A stretch of 64,000 bases of DNA from Diploscapter coronatus (taxonomy: Eukaryota; Nematoda; Chromadorea; Rhabditida; Rhabditidae). Positions within the stretch are counted from its first letter, which is position 1, and the number at the start of each line of letters is the position of its first letter. Below are positions 1-13,192 of the stretch, in pieces. A model generated the notes under the pieces. That model was not told the origin of the DNA. It saw nothing but the letters and a program-made list of their open reading frames with translations, and did not search any database. The DNA is taken from positions 1,302,001 through 1,366,000 of the forward strand of contig OZ038423.1 of NCBI GenBank assembly GCA_964036155.1, given 5' to 3'. Both the position numbers and the translations under genes were made by a program.

Positions 1-2615
<2,615 letters not shown>

Positions 2616-2994
2616 CTTCTTCTTCTTCAAATCACAAAGAGACGTTCAGCAAAGAGAAACTCTGGAAGGCGCGTTTGAGTTATTAATGAAATGAAATTGG
2701 AACACAGAAAACGAGACAACGGAGCGAGTGAGTGAGAGTGACAATTATGAATTGGCGGTGAAGAAAATTGCTGCTTCTGAACGAATCTGAGAGAAAGAAG
2801 AGATGGAATGAGAATAGATACACGTTGCGAGGCTGTATATTCAAAAAAAAAAAAAGAACGCTGCTGCTGCAGTTGGAAGTGGAGGGAAAAGGAGCTGTCC
2901 GTCCGTCTCTCTTCTCCTCTTCGCTCTTTCTCTCGCAAATCCCCTCCCCTCTTCTATGCCCGGCCGAATTCCCTATGAGGGGCACACGCGCACA

Positions 2995-3003
2995 TTTTAT
3001 ATA
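2995..3003 (-). promoter_or_regulatory. TATA box of the actin gene
   Basis: On the minus strand the sequence reads GTATATAAAAT, about 385 bases upstream of the actin start codon. It lies in a locally GC-rich block (about 2985-3130). This implies a 5' leader or an outron of a few hundred bases between the cap site and the ATG. Sequence-only inference. Confidence 0.45.
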
Positions 3004-4882
3004 CGAGGGGCGTGGTCGGGGCGTGGCCGACAGCGCTCAGTGGTCGTCGCACGCAGCCCCGAGCGCACACCAAGGCCCGCGAAACGAGGCGCGTTTGAAA
3101 TTCCTAGCCAGCAGCAGGGAATAAACATATCCCCTCCCCCCATTCCGCGACTGGCTATTCTCGCTCTGTATGTGTTAATGAAATTGCTTAATGACGATGA
3201 TGGTGAAATCTTCAAAGACGAGAGGTGTTTTTTCTCGCACGATACAGCAAGTTTTTAGAAGCCCCGATTGTGTAACGACATCAATCATAATATGATGTTT
3301 ACAATAATGGAACCGTTATAGCACATCGATCGATCACAAGTATATGACTGGTTTCCGGCAAACTCTTTTTTGATTCACATTGGTCATTTTAATTGGAAAA
3401 CTTTGACTAATAACACATGAATCATAGAATATGAGAGAAAACATTAACGGTAACTAAGAATTAGTTTGACGCCATTTCATTACTAATTTTTAAAAATATT
3501 TGGTTCCGGATAAAAATTATGCATTTAATAAAGTCAAGAAAACTTTTACGATGTTTCCAAATTACCAAATTATTCATTCCTGAATCTCCGAATTTTCAGC
3601 AAAAATTCTACTCCTTCTCCTTTGTTGACAATAATAATTAGGCGGTGTGTGGCCATCAATTTCCAGGAAAATCGACGGCGCTTTTGCCGGGCATTAAGCC
3701 AGAAGAGGACCGTCTCTGTGTGTGTGTGTGTGTGGAAATACGGCAGAAAGTCAACAGCTCAGGAAAACTTTCTCCAAAAGAAATATAGGCCTTCTTTTCC
3801 AGGAAACGAGAGCAAGCGCCCTCTCCCCGTTGCGCTATTCAACCCACGCAGAGAGCAGAGACATTAACATTGAGCTGTATAAATATTGTGGTATACACGC
3901 CTATTTACTCACATAGTACATGTATTTGTGTTTCAAGATAATTGCTTCCTTTAAAAAGTAATGAAGTTTGAATTTCAAGACTTTCGTAATGGTGTTGCAA
4001 ACCATGATTTTTCCGAAAAGTAATCAAATCTGTAATTCAAGCAACTTTCTTAGAGAAAAAGCAATAAAGCGCACACAATTTCGATTTCCATAAAGTGTGA
4101 AACCTAAATGAAGCGTCGAAAAAATCCCGCATAAATGAAATGTCAAATTGATAAAAGCGAGTCGAAAGGTTAGAGAGTCGCGGTACTAAATGTGGAACCA
4201 TTCATTGTCGTGCGTGAACAAAAACGTGTGTAGATTGGATCTAGAGAAGGCAACAATAGCACGATGCATAAGAAGATAATGCATATATGCTAAATTTAAT
4301 TTCAATATTTAATGTGTTTGTTTATAATTCAATCACATCATAGAACGAATTTAGACCTTGAATTATGTTCTATAAAACTTGATCTACGATCGAAAGTTCA
4401 TCACTCATAAACTATGCGTCAAAAGTTGCAATGACGATGGGATAATATCGCGTTGATTTTCATTATGTATTTTATATTTTGTATTTCTGCTTCTTCCATC
4501 TTTCCTCCCTCCAGTTGGGCAAGGTCACACATAAGAATTGGTAGTTTTTCGAAAGCAGAAAGAGGAGCGCAAAAACTAAAACTATTAATGGCCGAAATGA
4601 AACCCGTTGAAGCATTGCATACAGAAAATAGAAGAAGAAATTAGTAGACAGTATACATAATGAAGAGGTTTCTGCCGTTTTGCATACTAATGAAAGGGTC
4701 GTGGAAGGACAGAAAAGTTGATTTCACGTCTCAAGACAAGACCCGGCGCAATTTTTTGCATCGCAAAAAATGCGAAACCGGAAAAATACGACGGGGCCAG
4801 GTCGCTGAGGCTTCGACGCTTCTTCAATCATGCAATTGTTCATAGAAGAAATTGATGGTAAACCGAAAAAGGGCGGATCGGG

Positions 4883-4890
4883 TATAAAAG
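4883..4890 (+). promoter_or_regulatory. TATA box of the collagen gene
   Basis: GGTATAAAAGG matches a consensus TATA element and is followed about 30 bases later by ATCAACCACATCATTCGC, a plausible start of transcription. The coding start is 770 bases downstream, so the leader must lose an outron or a 5' UTR intron, which fits the acceptor at 5647. Confidence 0.6.
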
Positions 4891-5421
4891 GTATTCCCCT
4901 CCGCTGGTCATCAACCACATCATTCGCTTGCCTTGCTTCCACCTTCAATACAAAAAGGCATTATTTCAGTTGCTTAAATTGCAACTATCATTTAATCGCT
5001 TAATTTCATCATTGTTGCATTACAATTGCCTTGTTCGTCAACTTAAGATTATACAATGTCCTATCACACTATCACTGGTTCTTATACCCTTCTCCTATTT
5101 TTCTTCTATCGTTCACATCTTATAAGTTTGCTGAGCTTCTCATTTAATTTCACCATCTGTCGTTTATATATTGGAATGTTCTAAATTTGAGACTTCTTTG
5201 AAAGGTTGCACTTTTTTGATGATGGTAGCAGGTCTGTACGTCAATCAGATTAGAAATTACGAAAACGAAACGAACATTTTCGTGCATCCTGAATGGTACT
5301 CCATATTATTATCACGAAAGGGCGGATCATTTCGAAAATTTCCTCGTGTAATCATGAAATATTTTGCAAAAATGTATCATATAAAAATATCGTTGAATTG
5401 GTTTTCGCTATTGGAAATTAA

Positions 5422-5620
5422 GTACAGACCTAGATAGGACGATCGTCACCAGAAAACCCTTGCGACCTATCCCCAGTATATTTTCTTTACAAATTTCTCT
5501 TTCTAACCTGGAATTAAGCAGAATTTTTACCAATGCTCCCTAGGTCTGATTATAACCATGAATTCGCTCGTGCGACCTATCCCCTATAGTTTGCCTTTTC
5601 GTCTGACGAAAATGCTCCCT
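5422..5620. repeat. Dispersed repeat, family J
   Basis: Contains the order CAGACCTAG, GACGATCGTC, CCCTTGCGACCTATCCCC. The same blocks occur inverted at about 39400-39455 (GGGATAGGTCGCAAGGG, GACGATCGTC, CTAGATCTG). It lies in the promoter/outron of the collagen gene. Confidence 0.55.
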
Positions 5621-5640
5621 GAGTTTGATTAAATCTAATG

Positions 5641-5647
5641 TTTACAG
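5641..5647 (+). promoter_or_regulatory. Splice acceptor just upstream of collagen ATG (trans-splice or leader intron)
   Basis: TTTACAG at 5641-5647 is a strong nematode 3' splice site only nine bases before the ATG at 5657. This spacing is typical of spliced-leader addition. A 5' UTR intron starting near the TATA box is the alternative. Confidence 0.55.
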
Positions 5648-5656
5648 GGTTGCATC

Positions 5657-8600
5657 ATGAGCACCTCAGTGTTGGTGGGAACGGTGACAGGCATCACGGC
5701 GGTCATCACGCTGGGAGCGATCGTCTCTGTCTTCTATTTGATCAACGACATCAATACCTTCTACGATGACTCCATCCAGAGTCTCGAGGAGTTCAAGGTC
5801 CATTATTTTTTTAAATCAAATCAATTTTATCCATTGTTGATCTTCTGAATGTGATCTTCTTCAAATTATAAGCATTTCTTTACTACTATCTACATTTAAA
5901 AGGGTCTCTTGCACTACAGTTACCCTCAAGTTATGTCTTACCCTTTTATAGAAGTTACCCATTTTTCTGGAAAATCCAATGGGGAAGAGAAAAAAGAGGG
6001 TAACTTCTACAAAAGGGTAAGACGTAGCCTGAGGTAACTAGTGCAGAAGACCTTTAAATACATAAAAGTTTTAATTAGAAGTAATCAAATGTATCGTATA
6101 ACTTGATCACAATTTACGAATTTAGATTTATTGAGTATTTTTACGAGCATATATTTGTTCAGGACTCCTCTAATGGTGCGTGGCACTCGATGCAGCCGAA
6201 TCCATTCGACGTGAGAGAGAGACGCTCGGTGTTCGCCAGAAGACGCAGACAGGGACAGTGCAACTGCGGACAACAACCCAATAACTGCCCACCTGGACCA
6301 CCGTTAGTTTTTTGTTATTAATCACTAAATTAAGTTAGATGATATATACCTATTCAAGATAAGGTACTTCATAAAAGTAGTAAGCAAAATCGATTGTAAT
6401 TGCTGCTTACTATTTATATTAATGCTCTCTCTTCACTCAATACTTGCCACTACTTTCACGAATTGTCCAAGACAATATATTTTTCATTTAGCTGTAAAAG
6501 CATTTTTACGTAAAATAATCCTAATCTGACCTACTTTCAGAGGACCCCCTGGACAGTAAGTTCACCTTCTTGGTTCTGCGTATTGTTCGAATTACTCAAA
6601 TAATGTTTATAGGGCTGGAAGCCAAGGAGAGTCTGGATATCCTGGCGAGTGAGTACTTGAGATTGTTGACTTGCAAAAATGGTATCATTAAAGGCCTGGC
6701 CAAGCAGGAGTTGCTGGAATCGGTCTCATCTCCAACGAGCAGGGAACTGGCTGCATTAAATGCCCTCAAGGTTTGTGTAGAGTCGAATCGGCAACCTGGA
6801 TAATTCGTCGCCCACGAAATAATATAGGGAAAAGATCTCTCCCTGACCTTGTCCTATATACCCTTAACCGTGGATAACGAGGCAACGAATAATCCAAATT
6901 GCCTCGAAAGCTTTTCCAAAATATCAAACAAAAAACATCGATTTCAGGACCACCAGGACCGTAAGTTTCAATTTTCTGACCAAAATTCAGTCTCTAATAA
7001 CTTGCAAATTCTACAGACCAGGCCCAAATGGCAATGCCGGAGCGTAAGCGTCTTCAAACCCTAAAATTAGCATAATTTGATCAATTTCAGACCAGGACCC
7101 AACGGAAATCCGTAATTTTTTATTTTAAAATATACTAGGTCTGGTATTGAACTAATAAAATACAGAGGAGCACCAGGACAGTCCAACGGATACTCTCAGC
7201 CAGGGTAAATTTCAAAGAACCAAATTGAACATATTATATGATGATGACTTTCAGACCCCCAGGACCCGTAATCCATCATTCGCATTTTTCTTTTTATTTA
7301 ACTTGAACAAGTTTAGCCCGGCCCACCAGGTTCGACGATATTCTGGATCATTATTCATTTGATGATATACCAATCTTAAATTGATATATTATTTATACGA
7401 ATAATTATCCACGAATAATGCCCTTTGCAGGTTTCCCAGGAGGCGCTGGACAGCGTAAGCAATTTTAAATCATCAATTGTGTGATGCATAAAATCAAATT
7501 TTCAGCCGGAAACCCAGGAAGAGATGGTAATTTTCGAAAATCCGACTAAAAATCGAAATTTTGACGAATGTCTCTTGTAGGAAATTCCGGAACCAGCAGC
7601 AGAGGACTCCCAGGACCCGCTGGAGTAGGATTTAGAAATTTCGAATTCTTTGAACATCTTTAAAAATAATATTTTCAGCCCCAAGGACCCGCTGGATCTG
7701 TATGTTAAATATTTTCATCAATTATACGGTTCAATTTAGTTAATTAATTGTATAATTTCAGCCAGGACAAGACGGTATGGACATGTTTATTCTAGTCGAT
7801 TTTTCGTGGAATATCATATAAAATGGTCTTTTGTAATCCACACACACTCGTATTTCACTCTCACTTTTAGAAGAGTGAGAGAAAAAGAACAAAGTGGGTG
7901 TGGAATACAAGAGTCCATATAAAATATATGACATGAATAACCTACTATGAATAACAATTACAGGATCTCCCGGACAAGCCGTAAGAAAATTAGCCTCAAA
8001 CTTTGATTATAATATGCTTGATTTCAGGGCAACCCAGGACAGGTATAAGGATTGAATTACGGATTTATGTGACTATTATTATTCAATCGTTTTTCAGGAT
8101 GGATACCCCGGAGGCCCTGGTATTAAATTTGCCAAGTTCATAAAGTCGTAGTAGACCGAGATATCTTGTCTTTTAACTAAGGCATTTTGACTTAAAATAT
8201 TATTATTGCGAAATTGCGAACTTTAACAAATTAATTTAAAGGACCCAACGGAAACCCTGGACAAGCTGTGAGTTTGATTGATTTCAGAATTAAAATATGT
8301 GGGAGTAATTATTTCAGGGAGGACCCGGCCAATCGTACGCCATACATTTTAAATCTAAGTCATTTTTTAAACTTAATTTTTCTCTAGAGGAACTCCCGGT
8401 CAGGATGGAAACTTGGGTGGCGACTCCGAGTAAGTTCATTTATATCTTTAACTGGATTGAGAATTTAAGTTTAAAAATGAAGATCGTATTTAAGGCATTT
8501 ATTTTAGAACCTCTCGAAAATTGCGAAAAAAAAACTTTCAGATTAGACACTATTGAAAATTCCTAAATATGAATATTACGACCCCCATAAAATTTACGAA

Positions 8601-9467
8601 ATGATAATATTTAGACGCCTTGAAAATCTAAATAATTCATATTTTAGACCCCCTTGAAAAATTTTAGCTAATAATATTTAGACACCCTAAGAATCCGAAT
8701 AAATTAAATTATGAACCTCTTGAAAATGGCTAAATATACCAATTTTCAGATACTGCCCCTGCCCAGCTCGTGGTGGATCTGCTCCAGTCACTGGCGGTAG
8801 CAGCAGCACCTACACCCAGCCCGCTGCCCCATCTGATGGTGGCTACCGCCGTCATCGCGCTCGCTCTCACGTCCGCGCCCACAAGAGAGTCGTGAAGAGG
8901 TAGGTGTTAATCCTAAAATTATTGCCAATATATTGTTGATGGCCCAAATCTGGGGGGTCGAAAATGAGGGGCGAGGAAGAAGCGATTTTAGATGTCAGTC
9001 TCTCCCCTTTTTGCGTGCTATTTCTCGATTTTCTAACCGCTAAAAGTAACTGCATCACTTTGCACGCCTCCTAGATTTCGGCATCAACAATAATAAAAGT
9101 AGGGCGACAAAGGAGAATGAAATAACCTATCAATTTCTAAAATTCAAGGTTTATTTACTTTTACCGTACTACTATTATTAATTGGCAATTTACTTCAGTC
9201 AAAACCTATTTGGAATCTGATGAACTAGTCAACACGCATTAATTGAATTCTTAGAAATCAGAACAGAACCTTATAAATATGAGACTTTCGATTTAGAATG
9301 AAGTCTCACATAACTGTTTCTTATAAATGGAGATATATTATGCAATTAAAAAAGAATCTTTTTTCAGAAAGCCCCAAGGCTGGTCCCGCAGAGCCGCTGT
9401 GAAGAGACGCGCCGCAGCCAAGAGACGCGCCGCCGTCAGAAAGGTCGCCGCCAAGAGAAGAGCGTAA
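5657..9467 (+). CDS. Cuticle collagen with a highly basic C-terminal tail
   Basis: Twenty-four exons give 348 residues, all phases consistent: 5657-5797, 6163-6302, 6541-6555, 6613-6648, 6694-6770, 6948-6960, 7017-7043, 7091-7111, 7166-7204, 7255-7267, 7317-7329, 7431-7454, 7506-7526, 7581-7624, 7679-7699, 7762-7774, 7964-7980, 8028-8042, 8098-8119, 8242-8267, 8318-8334, 8388-8429, 8750-8899, 9368-9467. Residues about 1-32 form a signal-anchor helix. A furin-like cluster (RERRSVFARRRR) follows, then a cysteine knot (QCNCGQQPNNC), interrupted Gly-X-Y blocks with a second cysteine pair (GCIKCPQG), and a closing CPCPA. Such proteins are secreted from the hypodermis and crosslinked into cuticle. 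Two things are odd: many Gly-X-Y exons are only 13-27 bases, and the last 60 or so residues are Arg/Lys/Ala-rich (KRRAAAKRRAAVRKV). The donor after exon 1 (AAG|GTCCAT) and the 7330 donor (GTTCGA) are weak. Confidence 0.93.
5903..6053. repeat. Foldback element, family A (collagen intron 1)
   Basis: Left end GGTCTCTTGCACTACAGTTACC pairs with right end GGTAACTAGTGCAGAAGACC. The inner arms are CTTACCCTTTTATAGAAG and CTTCTACAAAAGGGTAAG. Related copies lie at 35873-36000, 62092-62340 and (inner part only) 52440-52506. Confidence 0.8.
7825..7916. repeat. Foldback element, family D (collagen intron 16)
   Basis: Arms are CTTTTGTAATCCACACAC and GTGGGTGTGGAATACAAGAG, separated by a CACTCTCACTTTTAG...GAGTGAGAG core. 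Related elements lie at 21345-21446, 50238-50326 and 55279-55363. Confidence 0.7.
8931..9092. repeat. Foldback element, family E (collagen intron 23)
   Basis: TATTGTTGATG at the left and GCATCAACAATA at the right flank about 160 bases. The copy shares the internal signature AGCGATTTTAGATG...GTCTCTCC and the arm TCGGCATCAACAA with four other copies (32100, 37575, 51841, 56236). The TA at the ends looks like a target-site duplication. There is no coding capacity, so it is MITE-like. Confidence 0.8.
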
Positions 9468-9518
9468 ACGCTGATCTTCTTCCCTCTTTTGAATAACATC
9501 ATTATCAATTAAAAATGG

Positions 9519-9524
9519 AATAAA
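9519..9524 (+). terminator. Polyadenylation signal of the collagen gene
   Basis: AATAAA 52 bases after the collagen stop codon, followed by AT-rich sequence. This is the expected 3' end signal. Confidence 0.7.
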
Positions 9525-10048
9525 TAGATTTTTATATATTTAGTATATGTTCATTTGTTTATATAAAAGAAGCACTGTCATGTTCATTAACGAAGAGAGA
9601 CAGAAGCGCGAATATGGCCCAGAATGTTACGTAGTCATTCGTAATCACGAACAAGGGAAGAGGGACAGACATAAAATAGTTCAAAATTAAACATTACATC
9701 AAAATGGGCCTAAAGTCGATATATGATATAGCGCTTTAGCCACGCCCATTCACAAATTGCAATCATTGTGCATGGAAATGTTCTTCGCTAGTGAGCATGA
9801 ATGTGTATCATACATACAAGCATATCATAATCAATAGTACGTCTTCTTTATTTATAGACACGTAATAATACATCAATCAATACATATAAGAATATCACAG
9901 TAATGTGATTACCCGAATTGTAGAACAATTGAGTGAACTCGCGTTGTCGATTGAAATTATCAATATTGCGCAAAACTTTGAGTCATGAAATTCAACCTTT
10001 AAACATAAAATATGACTATTCTAATATTTAGCGTAATAATTTAGCAGT

Positions 10049-11001
10049 TTAACAGCATTTTTCTCCGAAGAAAACAGTGATCGCTCCAATTATGACGTCT
10101 GCAGCGGCTAATATCAGCGCTCCAACTGCACACCAGAACGAGTAACCGAGCTAAATTTAAGAAAAATGAATATTTGAATTTTAAGTTTTATATTACGGCT
10201 CCTTGTATTTACAGACGGATAGAGAGGGTAGGGAATGTAGGAAAGAGGAGAAATAAGAAAAAGTTCTGACTATCGTCCGTCTGTAAATACAGGGACGCCT
10301 TATATTACCTGCGTATTAGTGTCCTTAATATCGTGTTTAGCGTTGGCGGCGTATATAATGATCACAATTAATAACATCACAGTAATGATGAATGCCATCA
10401 AAGCCAATGGGTGAATGAGGTATTTCTTGCAGCAGCAGGCACAGCTTAAATCGAATAATTGAACAACAGTTTTGAATATTAAGTATAAATATTTTAAGTT
10501 AAATAGTAGATAGATGCTTACAATACAAATGTATTCCAAATCAGCGTTATGATTTCAGCGACTAGCGACGCGATCATCAAAATGACGACGGCTTTTAGCC
10601 ATCCAGGAAGACTCTAGAATTATTATTTCAATATTAAACGAAAATTGCATTAATAATATTACATTCCACCAATTGTGGCACTCGCGTCCCTGTGAATGAT
10701 TGATGCAGCTCCAGGGCATCAAGCCGCCCCAATCATTAAATTCCCCGTTTTGAACGTCGTTCTTCGCTGTTCTCCAATCTAAAAGCGCGACAATCATCGA
10801 ATATTATTTAAAATATTAAGAGTAAGCTATCATTGAGTATTTTAAAAGTGAGAATTTTAATCTACTTTTTTGTCAAAAGTATTATCATCGAATCTTTTCA
10901 AAATTAATCATACCAGGAGTGAATAACGCTACAGCAGTCAGAATTGTGCATCCAATCATAACGACGCCGAATATAATCTGACCGATGCCGGATAGACACA
11001 T
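10049..11001 (-). CDS. Clc/claudin-like four-transmembrane protein
   Basis: Five exons on the minus strand: 11001-10914, 10778-10663, 10613-10522, 10444-10309, 10150-10049. They give 177 residues with consistent phases. Helix 1 is near the N-terminus (IIFGVVMIGCTILTAVALF). It is followed by an extracellular loop with GGLMPWSC and two further cysteine/tryptophan positions (ECHNWW), and then by three more hydrophobic segments. The protein ends GEKCC. The W-GL-W-C style loop after helix 1 is the hallmark of claudin-like and nematode Clc-like proteins, which act at cell contacts or as membrane-protein auxiliary subunits. The exact role cannot be read from sequence. Intron 4 carries a family C foldback. 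The gene is tail to tail with the collagen. Confidence 0.75.
10200..10295. repeat. Foldback element, family C (Clc-like intron 4)
   Basis: CCTTGTATTTACAGACGGAT and its complement CGTCCGTCTGTAAATACAGG enclose a purine-rich loop. A second copy with nearly the same arms and loop lies at 52173-52258. Confidence 0.8.
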
Positions 11002-12571
11002 TCTTGAAGATCTTTAGGAAAACTCAGCAAATCTGAAAGGCGAAACTATTTATACGGGTTGCCACGTAAAATATATGACGATTAAGATCCAAACGATCTA
11101 AACCTCGTTTCTATGGAGCTAAAAATTCTGGAAAAGAACCACAAGACCTGAGGTAAACAAACAAAGTATTTCAGAAAGTTTAAAATTATCGGTAGAATTC
11201 AGAGCGCTGGGAAATCTTAGGTTTTAATAAATGACACAAATGAAGGAGGAAGTGCTGTTAAAATATCATAGAGAGTGATAAGACAGGCGTAAACTTAGCA
11301 GTTGGCGACAAAAATGCGCTTTATTTATTTTTTTCCACCCCTCTCAGCCTCTAACTTCTTTCGCAAGTGTGCAAATATTCGCATGAATCATAACGATCAT
11401 TTCGTATGTGGAATTTCTCGATTGATTTCTATTGAAACCGAAATTTTTGGCGACACAACTGCATTTCAGAGTTCGGCAGAACTACGTCAAAATGCTGGGA
11501 GTCGCAAAATTTCATAAGCTCGGATGTATTGGGTTACGGAAAATAAACAATGCGCGTGAGTAAGAAGTGCACTGGTAGAAGGATGATGAGAGAAGTGAAG
11601 AGGAAGCTGTTCTCAAAATAGGCCAGCAAAACGTGATCTTCAGGTCCTGTTTCCAGACCTGTATCCAGAGCAACAAATTTCAAGACAAAGGAGGTAGTGA
11701 TCGAATATTCAGGGTCCAGAAGGTGTCACATGTTTTTTGTGGAAACGTACAAAAAAGTTGATTTTGTTTTCGAGTTCAAAATAGAATTATCGGTGTGTGT
11801 CTGACAGCGACCATATGCAACCGTTCGAAAACTGGTTTTTGAAAGCGAAAAATGTTATATATGCGTTTTACAATGGAATGGATTCTTCGAAATGGGATTA
11901 TGTTTTGGTAAAGTCGAGTTTCTTTCTGCCCAGCTTATATATGGAAAGGCATGATTCAGCTTGAATCACTCGAAATTTCTATTAAAAAATAATATTTCGT
12001 CTGTGGCAAGTTAAAGATTGACACAACTTGGGCAAGAAAAGATACGGAAAATTTCGCAATAAAATAGTCGAGATTTTTTGTGAGTACTCAGAACGAAAGT
12101 CAATATATTACTAATATAAAAGAAGTTTCTCATGGTCTTAGAATGATTTACATAATTTTATGCGAGAAAAAGAACGTTAGAAAGGGCGGTGAATAACAAA
12201 AATTGGAAGGAAATATTGGAAACGTGGCCTGGAGAGAGAAGTAACTGATGCTCTGTGCCATACAATGAAAATAGAGAAGCCTAACGTAGAAACGGAAGAG
12301 AGAAATGAAACATAACGATTAGACAAATATAACGTGAGGGCGCCTAGGCTTCTATGATATAGGAAAACATATGAGAGGTCAAATATTTTTCAATTAGTAA
12401 AAGTAGTAAGGAAAAATATCATTATAAAATTAGGTAAATTGATCATTTCGTTTCCCACTACGTTTATAAGTGACTAGAATATTGAAAATCAGACCTGCAA
12501 AAAGTATATACAAATATATTTATATATACTGATTTCGAAATTCCGATATCAATAACTAAAATGGGCTTCTT
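11002..12571. other. Intergenic stretch without a recognisable gene
   Basis: Upstream flank of the Clc-like gene. The plus strand is purine-rich in parts (about 12150-12360). Short open frames here (for example 11302-11517) lack splice context and family motifs. Nothing supported was found. Confidence 0.5.
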
Positions 12572-12820
12572 TTATAAGAGCCGCTTCTTATCAATGCTGA
12601 TGTCATGTACAAACGCAGTTCCCAAGTAGTGATTCAGCCCGAAATTGATAGCTAGACCGAAAATGATTAAACCAACACATATTGTGCATGATTCACATGA
12701 ATTTTGCTGAAAATTAGAATGATAATCGGACTCATATAGTCATGTCTTGAACTTTGACTGTTGCGAAATTGGGAAATTCTTTGGCTTTGTCAGTGGAAAT
12801 GATCAGCCTTATCAGTTCGG
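12572..12820 (-). pseudogene. Orphan exon pair with one transmembrane segment (gene fragment?)
   Basis: Minus-strand exon 12706-12572 opens after a TTTTCAG acceptor. It encodes 44 residues ending at a TAA, with one hydrophobic helix (CVGLIIFGLAINFGLNHY) preceded by CESCTIC. A 46-base intron (12752-12707) would join it in phase to an upstream segment that reads SELIRLIISTDKAKEFP and ATVK. Before that segment an in-frame stop appears and I could not find an acceptor or start codon. It may be the tail of a small membrane protein whose 5' part I missed, or a decayed copy. No family recognised. Confidence 0.3.
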
Positions 12821-12921
12821 ACAGAGATACAAATCACTTGGTTTGAATCAAAATATTTATCGTTAACATCTGAATAAATAATAAAAATATCTGAATTGAA
12901 GAGTAAGGATTAAATAGACAA

Positions 12922-13035
12922 ATTAGCAACGTAGTAATGTAGTAATCTGCGAAATAGTGTGAGTTAGATAAAATATTGGTATGCGCTTTATATTCTTTTC
13001 CATGCTACTATATCGGATGTTATTATCGTTGCTAA
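12922..13035. repeat. Foldback element with GCGAAATAGTG core
   Basis: Left TTAGCAACG and right CGTTGCTAA close the palindrome. Inside, TCTGCGAAATAGTGTG matches the core shared by many foldbacks in the window. Confidence 0.6.
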
Positions 13036-13083
13036 CATTACAAGTTTTCCCAGATTGAATAAATAAGCGTTTTTTTGGCTATT

Positions 13084-13192
13084 TGGAAACCATAAGCTCT
13101 TAAGCCATTGCAAAATGACGTATGGTTAGGGGAAGATATGAGTTTCTTTCTCCCATACTATCTCGCATGGCTTGAGGACTTATGGTTTCCAA
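13084..13192. repeat. Foldback element, family B1
   Basis: TTGGAAACCATAAGCTC at the left pairs with GGACTTATGGTTTCCAA at the right. Inner arms carry GCCATTGCAAAAT and ACTATCTCGCATGGC. Sister copies lie at 15563-15665 and 20919-21014. Confidence 0.8.

Larger units (their letters stand above)
2616..5640. other. Head-to-head intergenic region (actin / collagen)
   Basis: About 3 kb separates the actin start (minus) from the collagen start (plus). It holds the actin TATA box and a GC-rich block near 3000-3130 with GGGGCGTGGC-like boxes. A short TG microsatellite lies at about 3715-3733, the collagen TATA box at 4883, and part of a repeated sequence at 5422-5620. No open frame here has codon content, splice sites or motifs that would make it a gene. 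Confidence 0.6.

Noticed and set aside
2627..3258. Several ~100-codon frames on both strands upstream of actin
   Set aside because: They overlap each other, lie in promoter sequence with simple runs, and have no splice or motif support.
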